Below, in pieces: positions 1 to 8,385 of a stretch of 64,000 bases of DNA. Made by a program: the position numbers and the translations under genes. Where the stretch lies: NCBI GenBank assembly GCA_001599355.1, contig BCGQ01000003.1, forward strand, positions 994,468 through 1,058,467, given 5' to 3'. Each line of letters begins with the position of its first letter. The stretch's first letter is position 1. This DNA is from Nakazawaea peltata. Taxonomy: Eukaryota; Ascomycota; Pichiomycetes; Alaninales; Pachysolenaceae. Under the pieces are notes generated by a model. That model was not told the DNA's origin, did not search any database, and worked only from the letters and a program-made list of their open reading frames with translations.

Positions 1-1017
1 TGAATGGATCATGTAGTCCATATTTGCAATTGACATGTGATGAAGACTTCTTGGTATCCCATCCATGGTACTCTTTCGGTGGTCTTTTACCTATTGCTCT
101 GGACTGTGTTCCTGATAAATTCAAGCAGCAGCGTATCGATGAGATGGTTGATTATACTTTAGAAATCTTAAGAGAGCGCAATGCTAAGAATTGTGGGAGA
201 GAAAGTGATGAAGCCGTAGGATTGAGTTCCAATGAGATTCATGATTTGTTAAAAGATACACAAGAATATAGTTTGTCGGAAGAGAAGTTTGAGGAATTGT
301 GGAATAAGGTGCTTGAAGATTTAGAGAATGAACCAGAAATTACTGTAAGGCAGGTTTGATTTTATTTTTCGAGACTCATGATCAGAGACGGGGAAAGGGC
401 ATGTCATGGTATAACGCTCTATCTGTCTTATGATCTTGATCATAGAAATACCATTCATTTCATCACATATACTAACATAATTATAGTTACGATTCACAAA
501 GAATAACAATCGACAAAACATCTCTTCAGCCGATAACGAAGAAACTGAAAACCAAGACCAAATTCTTCGCTCGACGTCCAAGTCCAAGTTCAGTTTGAAA
601 TGTAAATTCCAAGAGATTGTATATCGTCAATTGGTAAGATTCAGAATCCCAATTCTGGCTACTTTGTTTAGTATTCTTTCCATTTTGACAATCAAATACA
701 AATATAAATCATACATGGCTAACAAACTGAAAATTGAAGGTTTGACTACGATGGTGATCAAGAAATTGATCCAACAGAATAACTCTGCAATGAAAGATAA
801 GACTGGTTTAACTAGAGATTATCTTCCCCTTGTTCAATTGAGAGATGTTTTACTTGATAATAGTAAGAAGAAATCCCAATTATGGAACCAAGTCATTGCC
901 AGTGTCTCACGTAATGCGAATATAGAAGAAAGAACTATTGAGGTTGGTGGAGAGATCATTAAGATTTGGAAATGGATTGGTCTCGATTTGACTGAAGAAG
1001 AACTTGAGAGGCTCTAA
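1..1017 (+). CDS. SRC1: Src1/Heh1-type inner nuclear membrane protein, 5' partial, spliced
   Basis: C-terminal part of a LEM/HEH-family inner nuclear membrane protein (MAN1-Src1 C-terminal domain) that helps anchor chromatin and organise nuclear pores. The start lies outside the window. Exon 1 (open from base 3 to 344) encodes the lumenal region; exon 2 (487-1017) encodes a basic linker, a transmembrane helix (LVRFRIPILATLFSILSILT) and the C-terminal domain ending in KIWKWIGLDLTEEELERL. The intron 345-486 begins GTAAGG and ends in a perfect TACTAAC-N5-TAG; joining is in phase 0. Without splicing the frame ends after VRQV, before the membrane helix. S. cerevisiae SRC1 also has a regulated intron that changes its C-terminus, so I prefer SRC1 over HEH2. 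Family call is fairly sure, paralogue less so. Confidence 0.8.
345..486 (+). other. Spliceosomal intron of SRC1
   Basis: The 5' splice site is GTAAGG and the branch site is TACTAAC at about 470, followed a few bases later by the TAG acceptor at 484-486. Length is 142 nt. Retention would truncate the protein just upstream of its last membrane helix. Confidence 0.85.
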
Positions 1018-1351
1018 TGAAATTGGGCTGTAGATCCTTATATAAACTAGTGTGTAATTAATAAGAATACGATGAGATAGTTGTAGAGTATGGATAGAGG
1101 AAGAGTATTGAAATTAGCTGAATGAGTAGTTCAAGCAGCAGTTCGAACGGAAGATTTTATATAGAGCTTTGGGGAGATTTGTAAGGGAAATCGAAGGAGA
1201 TCGAAGGAGATTTTCTAAGGAAATTTTCTAAGGAAATTTATAGGGAAAATTTAGAGCGATGAGATTTATAGTGGGGAAATCATACTGAGAGGTTCTTAGT
1301 CATTCATTCATAGTCAAATAGTGAGAACTCTTAAGTGATTAACAGCTGGAT
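1018..1351. other. Intergenic region SRC1-OAR1
   Basis: AT- and purine-rich spacer between two plus-strand genes. It has short direct repeats around 1190-1240 (GGAAATCGAAGGAGATCG followed by TTTTCTAAGGAAA twice). I see no gene here; it should hold the SRC1 terminator and OAR1 promoter. Confidence 0.5.
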
Positions 1352-2191
1352 ATGCTTAGATATACACTGAAACAACTCATTCATGGACCCCAATTCGTTC
1401 AAATACCCCTCCGATCATACTCTACTCCAGCTCATCACCCAAAAACTGCTCTTATAACTGGAGGCTCCAAAGGAATCGGTCTAAATATAGCCCAAAGATT
1501 GAGTCAACATGGGTATAATTGCATATTAATGCTGAGGCATGAAGATACTTTGAAGCAGCGAGTATCAGAATTACCAAAAAAATACGAAAATACTACTCAT
1601 TCATATATTCCGTTTGATCTTAGTGATCCTATAGCAATTGGTCGTGATTTAGAGTCGGTTTTACTTAGTGAGAAATTCTACTCGAGAAAGAATCCACAAA
1701 ATGGCACGGTAGGTAGTTCAATTGATGTTTTGGTGAATTGTGCTGGTCTAAGTCAAGGCAGTATGCTTCCATTCACGACTGTCGAGGATATTCAGAAAAT
1801 TGTACAATTGAATCTTGTTCTGCCAATGGTACTTTCTAAGTTGATCAGTAAAAAGCTCCTTCTGTTAAGACGTCCAGGGCAAATTATCAATATATCGTCT
1901 GTGATTTCGCATGACAAATATGATGAGATAAAGGGGACAAGTGTTTATGCGTCTACGAAAAGTGGGTTGGTGAAATTTACATCCAAATTGAATTATGAAT
2001 TGAGATCAAGACATATCTATTCGAATCTGATCTTACCTCTGCTTATTAGAGATACGGAGATAGGGCAGAGTGTGAATGTTGAGGAATTTGAGAAGCATGG
2101 GGGGATTAATTATATTAGTGCTGGGGATGTTAGTGATGAGGTGATGAGGATATTGAATAATGATCTTGATGGGGAGATTGTATGGATGTGA
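1352..2191 (+). CDS. OAR1: Mitochondrial 3-oxoacyl-[ACP] reductase (SDR family)
   Basis: Short-chain dehydrogenase of 279 aa. The Rossmann glycine motif is TGGSKGIG near residues 36-43, NCAG lies in the middle, and the catalytic Ser/Tyr/Lys are in NISSV and YASTKSG. A basic N-terminus (MLRYTLKQLIHGPQFVQIPL) fits a mitochondrial presequence. Together with its divergence this suggests Oar1, which reduces 3-ketoacyl-ACP in mitochondrial type II fatty-acid synthesis (lipoate supply). The codon 1820-1822 is CTG in NLV-CTG-PM, where SDRs typically have Ala (NLxAP), one of the sites supporting CTG = Ala. The ATG at 1352 is the first in frame. Another mitochondrial SDR cannot be excluded. Confidence 0.75.
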   Translation: MLRYTLKQLIHGPQFVQIPLRSYSTPAHHPKTALITGGSKGIGLNIAQRLSQHGYNCILMLRHEDTLKQRVSELPKKYENTTHSYIPFDLSDPIAIGRDLESVLLSEKFYSRKNPQNGTVGSSIDVLVNCAGLSQGSMLPFTTVEDIQKIVQLNLVLPMVLSKLISKKLLLLRRPGQIINISSVISHDKYDEIKGTSVYASTKSGLVKFTSKLNYELRSRHIYSNLILPLLIRDTEIGQSVNVEEFEKHGGINYISAGDVSDEVMRILNNDLDGEIVWM

Positions 2192-2752
2192 TAGGCAATA
2201 GAAGGCAGGGAAAGAAGAAGGTAGAAAGCAGAGGGCAGGAAGCAGAGGGCAGAAGGAGCAGAAGGCAGAAAAAGACAGGAAGAACAGGAAAAACCTTAGA
2301 AATGCGGAGCAAAAAATAGAAAAATAGAACAAAGACGATGGGCAGAAGCGCAATAACTAAGGACAAATATAGCTCATTTAGGGCAGATCAATCAATGGTA
2401 GTTAATTCATATTAGCACTGTATATAAGCATGATATGTATGAACAGAGTCATCGTCTTCTAATGAATCTTAATTCAATCCAATTAGACTTAATTGCAACA
2501 AATATCTCTGTGCAATTACCCTCACTCTCTTCTTACTTCAGCCATGAATCCTTACACTTGCCCTATCTTCGCTATCGCACATTACATTTGCCCTTTATCC
2601 TTGCCCTTTAATGGTTATCTATACTTATATAATCTATTGAGTTGACCCGTTAATAACACCGATTCGCTCACTAACACAACTAGATTCACTTCTATTCACT
2701 TCTCATAATCATCTGTGCCACCCGTATCACCCTTCCAGTCAGTTCAATTACC

Positions 2753-2810
2753 CCAATATCCCTCACCAATATCCCTCACCAATATCCCTCACCAATATCC
2801 CTCACCAATA
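2753..2810. repeat. 13-bp tandem repeat (CCCTCACCAATAT)n
   Basis: About four near-identical copies of CCCTCACCAATAT in tandem, upstream of TMA19. A simple minisatellite with no spacer sequences. Confidence 0.9.
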
Positions 2811-2860
2811 GCTTGACCCCTCCCACTACCTTAACCCCATCACCCTTCCTTCCGTTTAAT

Positions 2861-2868
2861 CCGGGTAA
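2861..2868 (+). promoter_or_regulatory. Reb1-like site CCGGGTAA upstream of TMA19
   Basis: CCGGGTAA matches the yeast Reb1 general-regulatory-factor consensus. It lies about 125 bp before the TMA19 start, next to poly(dA:dT), the usual nucleosome-depleted promoter arrangement. The same octamer occurs upstream of CUE5. Confidence 0.55.
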
Positions 2869-2991
2869 CCCAAATGAAAAAAGCGAAAAATTTTTTCTTT
2901 CTTTTTCCTCTGGCAACGTTTCAAATTTTTTATTTATTTTAATTTTAGTTGAAGAGTTTGAAGGTACGGATATTGCTCATTAGTTTATAAA

Positions 2992-3495
2992 ATGAAGATT
3001 TTCAAGGACGTTATCTCTGGCGACGAGTTGTTGTCTGACGCTTACGATGTCAAGTTGGTCGATGGTGCCATCTACGAAGCTGACTGTGACATGGTTCAAG
3101 TCGGTGCCGGTGACATTGACATTGGTGCCAATGCTTCTGCTGAGGAGGCCGAGGAAGGTCTTGAAGATGGTGTTGAGACCGTCAACAACGTTGTCTACTC
3201 TTTCAGATTGCAACAAACCTCTTTCGACAAGAAGTCCTTCATGGTTTACATCAAGGGTTACATGAAGAAGGTCAAGGCTTACTTGCAAGAGCACAACCCA
3301 GACGAAATTGAAGCTTTCGAGAAGGGTGCTACTAAATACGTCAAGAAGGTTATTGCCAGCTTCGGTGACTGGGACTTCTACACTGGTGAGTCCATGGACC
3401 CAGATGCTATGATTGTCTTGTTGAACTACCGTGAGGACGGTACTACTCCTTTCGTTGCTATCTGGAAGCACGGTGTTACCGAGGAGAAGATCTAA
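2992..3495 (+). CDS. TMA19: Translationally controlled tumour protein homologue
   Basis: TCTP of 167 aa, the standard family length, collinear over the whole protein: MKIFKDVISGDELLSD at the start, the flexible acidic loop, the helical hairpin (SFMVYIKGYMKKVKAYL) and the end FVAIWKHGVTEEKI. It is a ribosome-associated protein linked to growth control and stress. Codon use is strongly biased to the preferred yeast set (TTG, GGT, GCT, AAG) and contains no in-frame CTG, as expected for a very highly expressed gene. The long antisense frame over it is a shadow. Reb1-like site and poly(dA:dT) lie upstream. Confidence 0.97.
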   Translation: MKIFKDVISGDELLSDAYDVKLVDGAIYEADCDMVQVGAGDIDIGANASAEEAEEGLEDGVETVNNVVYSFRLQQTSFDKKSFMVYIKGYMKKVKAYLQEHNPDEIEAFEKGATKYVKKVIASFGDWDFYTGESMDPDAMIVLLNYREDGTTPFVAIWKHGVTEEKI

Positions 3496-3573
3496 GTCTT
3501 GTGTTATTTATTGTGCCTGGTTGCTAGTTTAAGGCTTATCACCTTTATCTATATATAATAATATAAGCATTTT

Positions 3574-4896
3574 TCAAATCTTTGTAGCGATCATGAGATG
3601 ATTTTCTAAGCTTACTTCACTGGTGACATATCTTACAATCCTCAGCTTATATCCATGAGCTTCTAAAGCTTGTCTTCTACTTTCGTCAATGACATGTCTC
3701 AGTTGTAAACCGATCTTTAATCTTTGTTCATATGAAAGGTTGGTGAAATGAGTTGATTCGGTTTCGTTTGGTTGTTTGGAGTTGCTTCCACGACACCCAG
3801 ATGTAGCCCATGAACATAATCTACTAAGATAGTTATCAAACTTATAAGCGTCAATGCCGAATTTTTCATCGAGGAATTGTTTCAGCTCCGGAAGGAGTTG
3901 GTTGAATGAGCAACAATGTCTACAACACATGGCTATGACGATAGTTCCCTTGTCTTGTGTAAATTTAGAGGAATTGATACAACAGTGAAGAGTGAGATCT
4001 GTAGCAACACCACAAAGATGTTTGGAAATAGCAAAGAGTTGATTCTGACCCTCCTTGCTAGTTAATTCTTCTTCAATGGCCAGATCAAGACAATAATCTT
4101 TAATATCTACTTTAAATCTGGTATGTCTTGTAGTGTATGTATCTAATGAGCCATAAGTGGCTTCATAATCCTTGCTTAACTTAACTTCATGCTTGACTCG
4201 AGGAGATGATCTATCCACAAGTAAATAATCCAGCTGAACACCTTTGGAAGTCATATATTTGTTAATATAACGACTCAATTCCAGACGTCCACAACCAAAC
4301 TCTACAATGAGAGCTCTTCTGTCCTTGTCAAGGATGCCATGATTTGTCAAATGGTTGATCATACTGGCTTGTTGAATGATATGTTTCTTATTCTTAAGCT
4401 CATCAAAACGGGATTGAAGTGAATCCTCATGATTATACTGATCTTCCAATGGATAAGTATTAACCTCATCACCAAAACATTCTTTATACTTGATTTGGAA
4501 TTGTGAAATAAACTCCATCAACTCATCTTTATTCTCATTAAACACTACTCTCTCGGTTCTATCCACTCCAGGAACTGCATTATTAAGATCTCGAACATAC
4601 CATTTGGCATCGATCTCTACTGGCTTATTAGCGTTACATTTCTTTAAATGTTTAGCCAAGTTCAGTTTCCAAACCGAATGATTTGGGTCTTTAGGACATG
4701 GAACTCTTTCATCGTCTCCCACTAAACCGTTGGAATGCTCAGCACAGAACTCCGATCCGGCTCTTCTTGTCATCGCACAGTAACGATTTTTCTTAGGCAT
4801 GAAGAAACGACATTGGAGTCGTTCTTTGGCTGGGTCCGATTTCTCCAATTTTTGTTTCTTTAGCACTTTGGAATCTTCATCTCCTGAGTTTGTCAT
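3574..4896 (-). CDS. TRM13: tRNA:m4X modification enzyme Trm13
   Basis: 440-aa 2'-O-methyltransferase that acts on position 4 of some tRNA acceptor stems. An N-terminal CCCH-like finger (CRFFMPKKNRYCAMTRRAGSEFC) is followed by a CHHC U11-48K-type finger (CPKDPNHSVWKLNLAKHLKKC), the hallmark order of Trm13. The catalytic domain follows: EFGCGRLELSRYI is the SAM-binding glycine motif, LVDRSSPRVKHE follows, then KHLCGVATDLTL and a Cys-rich CCRHCCSFNQLLP. It is convergent with TMA19 and divergent from CGI121, another tRNA-modification gene, sharing a 275-bp promoter. Confidence 0.95.
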   Translation of the reverse strand: MTNSGDEDSKVLKKQKLEKSDPAKERLQCRFFMPKKNRYCAMTRRAGSEFCAEHSNGLVGDDERVPCPKDPNHSVWKLNLAKHLKKCNANKPVEIDAKWYVRDLNNAVPGVDRTERVVFNENKDELMEFISQFQIKYKECFGDEVNTYPLEDQYNHEDSLQSRFDELKNKKHIIQQASMINHLTNHGILDKDRRALIVEFGCGRLELSRYINKYMTSKGVQLDYLLVDRSSPRVKHEVKLSKDYEATYGSLDTYTTRHTRFKVDIKDYCLDLAIEEELTSKEGQNQLFAISKHLCGVATDLTLHCCINSSKFTQDKGTIVIAMCCRHCCSFNQLLPELKQFLDEKFGIDAYKFDNYLSRLCSWATSGCRGSNSKQPNETESTHFTNLSYEQRLKIGLQLRHVIDESRRQALEAHGYKLRIVRYVTSEVSLENHLMIATKI

Positions 4897-5171
4897 TTCT
4901 AATAGCTCTTCGACCTTGCCGGTTTCGTCTTCTCTACTTCTTCCCTACGTCTTTGTAGTCTCTTCTCTGCCTACTTTCTCCCTCTCCGATGAGCTCAGAA
5001 AACTTTTCATAGCGAAAAAAGAAACACAAACAACCGAGACTCAAAGTAGGAAAAAGGGCAAACTCGTAAAGGGGGGACCGGTCGAATTTAAGCTTTGAGA
5101 TCTTTAATTAAACGGTCAGATCTGACGCATAGTCTTAATCGAATTAAGCTTTTGAGATCTGAACTTTAAAT
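4897..5171. promoter_or_regulatory. Bidirectional promoter TRM13 / CGI121
   Basis: 275-bp spacer between two divergent tRNA-modification genes. It contains two similar copies of TTAAGCTTTTGAGATCT (near 5089 and 5149) and two CAGATCTGA-like palindromes, possible shared control elements; the binding factor is unknown. Confidence 0.4.
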
Positions 5172-5729
5172 ATGGGGGATTCTTGGATGAGTGTGAGGTT
5201 CCCACAGTACCCGCAATACAAACTTCAACTTGCATTGTACAAAGATGTACAGAATAGCCAGGAGATCAAGCAGCAGTTGATACTGGGTAATAGTGAATTC
5301 GATGGGAGTTTCATCGACGGTAGTGTGGTGCTTAGTGTAGAGCAGTTACTTCTGGGTTGTTATAAGGCGGTACAGGACTGGGATCTGGGCCGAGCAAAGG
5401 CTAAGAGTTTACATAGTGAGATCATTTTGAACTTGTCGCCATTCACTGGAATTATGGACAGTTTCAAGAAGGTTGGACTCACCGAGAAGACTAAAGATTT
5501 AGTAGTGTGTAAGGTGGAAAAGGCTGAGGATTCACAAGATCTTAATGAAGATCCACTGCTACTGAATTTAATTAAAGGAACGTTTGTTCCGCTTATTGAT
5601 GACAATCTTGCTACAGTTCATGATCTTAAAAAAGTCAAAAAGTTATTCAAATTGAACAGCACGTTGGCTGATTGTGAGGATGCTGATAAATTGGCTAGAG
5701 TAGTCATTGGACTGACTCAAATGAAATGA
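5172..5729 (+). CDS. CGI121: EKC/KEOPS complex subunit Cgi121
   Basis: 185 aa, the usual family length. Conserved features are the N-terminal FPQYPQYKLQLALYKDVQNSQEI, FIDGSVVLSVEQLLLGCYKA, and the core SLHSEIILNLSPFTGIMDSFKKVGL, followed by IKGTFVPLIDDNL and the C-terminal helix. Cgi121 binds Bud32 in the complex that makes t6A37 on ANN-decoding tRNAs and also affects telomeres. Divergently paired with TRM13, so two tRNA modifiers share a promoter. Confidence 0.93.
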   Translation: MGDSWMSVRFPQYPQYKLQLALYKDVQNSQEIKQQLILGNSEFDGSFIDGSVVLSVEQLLLGCYKAVQDWDLGRAKAKSLHSEIILNLSPFTGIMDSFKKVGLTEKTKDLVVCKVEKAEDSQDLNEDPLLLNLIKGTFVPLIDDNLATVHDLKKVKKLFKLNSTLADCEDADKLARVVIGLTQMK

Positions 5730-5777
5730 TTATGTAGTATTTAAATGCAATCAAGATAACAAATAATTGTAATTTTT

Positions 5778-6926
5778 TTAGACGGTCAGAGCTCCAGGCT
5801 TTGACTTTTCCTCTCGTACCATACAATCCAACCCTATAAACAGCTCTTCGAGACTTCTTTTGAAGAAATGATCTAAATTATAGCCACCAGCACGGTATTG
5901 TTCGTCTTTAGTGACCATTCCAAGGTAAATAGGATCGTAGTAATCTGTTTGTCCCGCATATTTGAAAGGTGTAGTAGACAGAGAATCTCCATTGAACGGT
6001 GTAAATGGGACAGCTGGCAGCTCTTCAGCTTCTTGGTTATCTCCTGAGTTCCCAATATTCTGTAATTGTTGAAGTTGTTGTTCCTGAAGATCTTTAAGTT
6101 GTTTACGACGCATCGAAGTTTTCTTAAGAAGCGATTTCTTAGCATTAGCAATGATCAGATCAGCTCCTCCATTGCCATTACTAGAATTGGAACTGGTAGT
6201 AGCAAGTTGATTCAATACTTCTTGTCTTGAAATTTCCTCTAATTTGATCTCCTCCTCTCTCAATTCCCTCTCTAACTTCAGTTTCGTCAACTTGAATTGT
6301 TTCTCCATATTTTGTTTAGTAATGAAATCCAGGTACTCTTTAGACATTCTATCCTTGTTTTCTTTAATGACATCTTTGTTCATCAACTCGTATTCACGGA
6401 GTTTGTTCCAAGTGTTCTCCACATCCACATCATTAGTCAAATTATAAACCATATTCTCGATCTCTTCAAGGTAAGTGTTGTACAGATCAGTATCACCGTC
6501 GAAATCCAGCTCATCTTTGTTATAGATTTCAAGTACTTGACGTCTTAAATCTGTCTCTTTCTCGATCACCAAGTCCTCAAATATCTGTTTCTTGAACTTA
6601 TTCTTCCGAAGTATCTTAGGACACGAAGGGTAAGGACATTTCTGTGGTCCCATAGAGAAGATACGATCCACACAACTCTCACAAACCTTATGATAACATT
6701 CTGGATTGATGAGGAAGATCATTGTAGGAGAAAGATACTTGTCTGTTTTACAAATGGGACACATTTCACGAGCCCGATCTTCAGCTGCTTGAGCTGCTGC
6801 TACCGCCGCCGCCGCCGCCGCCAGAGCTCCAGCACCATTAGTTCCAGTTCCATTAGAAGCACCAAGAACACCGTTCATCGGATCCGCAACAACTGATCCG
6901 CCCAAGTTTCCAGCTCGAGAATCCAT
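5778..6926 (-). CDS. TFB3: TFIIH/CAK assembly subunit Tfb3 (MAT1)
   Basis: 382 aa. A C3HC4 RING sits near residues 54-100 (MCPICKTDKYLSP...CYHKVCESC...CPYPSCPKILRKNKF), then the MAT1 coiled coil (roughly 115-240) and a C-terminal region ending in EELFIGLDCMVREEKSKPG. It tethers the Kin28-Ccl1 kinase to core TFIIH for promoter escape and repair. An Ala-rich stretch (AGALAAAAAAVAAAQAAED) precedes the RING. I place the start at the ATG of MDSRAGN; the upstream in-frame TTG is not a likely start. Confidence 0.95.
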   Translation of the reverse strand: MDSRAGNLGGSVVADPMNGVLGASNGTGTNGAGALAAAAAAVAAAQAAEDRAREMCPICKTDKYLSPTMIFLINPECYHKVCESCVDRIFSMGPQKCPYPSCPKILRKNKFKKQIFEDLVIEKETDLRRQVLEIYNKDELDFDGDTDLYNTYLEEIENMVYNLTNDVDVENTWNKLREYELMNKDVIKENKDRMSKEYLDFITKQNMEKQFKLTKLKLERELREEEIKLEEISRQEVLNQLATTSSNSSNGNGGADLIIANAKKSLLKKTSMRRKQLKDLQEQQLQQLQNIGNSGDNQEAEELPAVPFTPFNGDSLSTTPFKYAGQTDYYDPIYLGMVTKDEQYRAGGYNLDHFFKRSLEELFIGLDCMVREEKSKPGALTV

Positions 6927-7211
6927 ATTCAATCACTTCAGATACCCTTCTCGATCCCGTTCAATCCTACTCGATTCAACTTGATGACTATTAGAAATCA
7001 TCGAGAAGAGCACCGTTAATAGCGAGAAGGAGAAGCGTAGTTTTGAATACTTATTTGAGTAAGATACCTGATTAGGAAATAGACGCCATCGTCGCCCCGG
7101 AAGTTGCCAAATCGGGAATCTTCTATTTCTCCTCCTTTTTTCCTCATAAAAAAGGAGTTTTTGTCGAGTTTTTATTAGTGGTAAAAGAGGAGAAGAGACG
7201 ATAGTGAGAGA

Positions 7212-7511
7212 ATGATTGGTCAATTGATGAGAAAAAACGTTATTAACGTTGCCAGTAGGGCTTATGCTACGGCAGCAGCTCCTGCTCCTGCTGTTACTAC
7301 CCCAATAGTAAGAAAGAGTTCGAACTTGAAAGGAGGATTTGTCGGCTTCCTTCTCGGCGTTACAATAACCGGTTTCGGGTCATATTATTATTTGGTCGAT
7401 GAATACAAGACTTCTAGTAATGCAGTTGTTGCCGATGTTGTTTCTTTACAGAAATCCATCAGAAACTTGGAGAGTCATGTCAGATCTTTGGAAGATGCTG
7501 CTAAGAAATAG
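7212..7511 (+). CDS. Small mitochondrial membrane protein, function unknown
   Basis: 99 aa. An N-terminal basic, Ala-rich presequence (MIGQLMRKNVINVASRAYATAA) resembles a mitochondrial targeting signal. It is followed by one glycine-rich membrane helix (GGFVGFLLGVTITGFGSYYY, about 40-60) and a C-terminal coiled coil (VADVVSLQKSIRNLESHVRSLED). The arrangement resembles small fungal inner-membrane proteins of unknown role. It is divergent from TFB3 with a 285-bp shared promoter. No better identification is justified. Confidence 0.8.
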   Translation: MIGQLMRKNVINVASRAYATAAAPAPAVTTPIVRKSSNLKGGFVGFLLGVTITGFGSYYYLVDEYKTSSNAVVADVVSLQKSIRNLESHVRSLEDAAKK

Positions 7512-8385
7512 ATGTGGGGGTGCTCCACTTTTTTTAAGGGTGGGAAATCTGGAATGGGTGGGTTTGGGTTTCAACAAAGCCATTTTAGTTTCCATCTGCT
7601 GAATTTCTGCTGTAGTTATGATTAAGTGGTTGTTCGGGATTGTTATCATATACTCGTGTTCATCGAGTATCGTTTCAACTTGTTTTCAATATTAACCTTT
7701 TTTTTGATTTGTCACCATTTAGAAGGTATTCCGGAGGTGGAGTACGTTCTACAATTGGTGTGCTTATAATATTTATTACTATGTTCTGAGATCTTCGGGA
7801 TATAGTCATCGTCTAATAATGCGACTTGTGAATTATTATAGTATATTTGTAGATTAGAGTAGGAGGAGTAGGTTAGAGGAAATTCAGGATGGAGTTCCAT
7901 AGTAGAATTAGAATGGAGGTAATTGGGTGTGAATATGGGAGTTTAGTAGTATTTTGCTCTTTTTAGAGACCATTGGTGTTCCTTTTGATTTGAAGCTGAT
8001 TTGCTCCACAATTACCCCCGGTCTCACTGTTACCCTCGGTTCTACTGTTACCCTCGGTCTTTCCGTTCCCCGCCCCCACTACTCCACTCTGTTTCCGCCC
8101 ACCTCCCACCCACCTCCTGCCCACGCGCAAAAATTTGGTACGAGTTGGGCAGAAGATCGGTGGAGTTCCCTGCAGGACCGAGGGAAAATCACCAGAAAAA
8201 GACACTTTCAGATCACTTTCAATCAACTCATCGCATCGTATCTGAGCAATCAGGTTCATTTAAGGGGATCTTAGAGTGACCATTCAACTCCCACTAAGCA
8301 TAATTCTTTGCATTTCAAATATCATTCCTCCAGTTATCATATTTAAGCTGGTTGACTAGTCTATTACTATCAACACTGGCTAACC
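7512..8385. other. Intergenic region before the adaptor-like gene
   Basis: About 870 bases without a convincing gene; the frames here are short and low-complexity. It contains an imperfect 18-bp repeat (CTCGGTTCTACTGTTACC, about 8015-8065) followed by a CCCACC-rich segment. Confidence 0.5.

Larger units (their letters stand above)
2192..2991. other. Intergenic region with TMA19 promoter
   Basis: About 800 bases without a gene. The 5' part (2200-2350) is a purine-rich run of GGCAGAA/GCAGAGG units. The middle is CT-rich with a 13-bp tandem repeat. The 3' part carries a Reb1-like site and poly(dA:dT) including GAAAAATTTTTTC, typical of a highly expressed yeast promoter. Confidence 0.6.

Noticed and set aside
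2980-3471. 163-codon antisense open frame over TMA19
   Set aside because: It mirrors the highly biased codons of TMA19 on the other strand; a shadow, not a gene.
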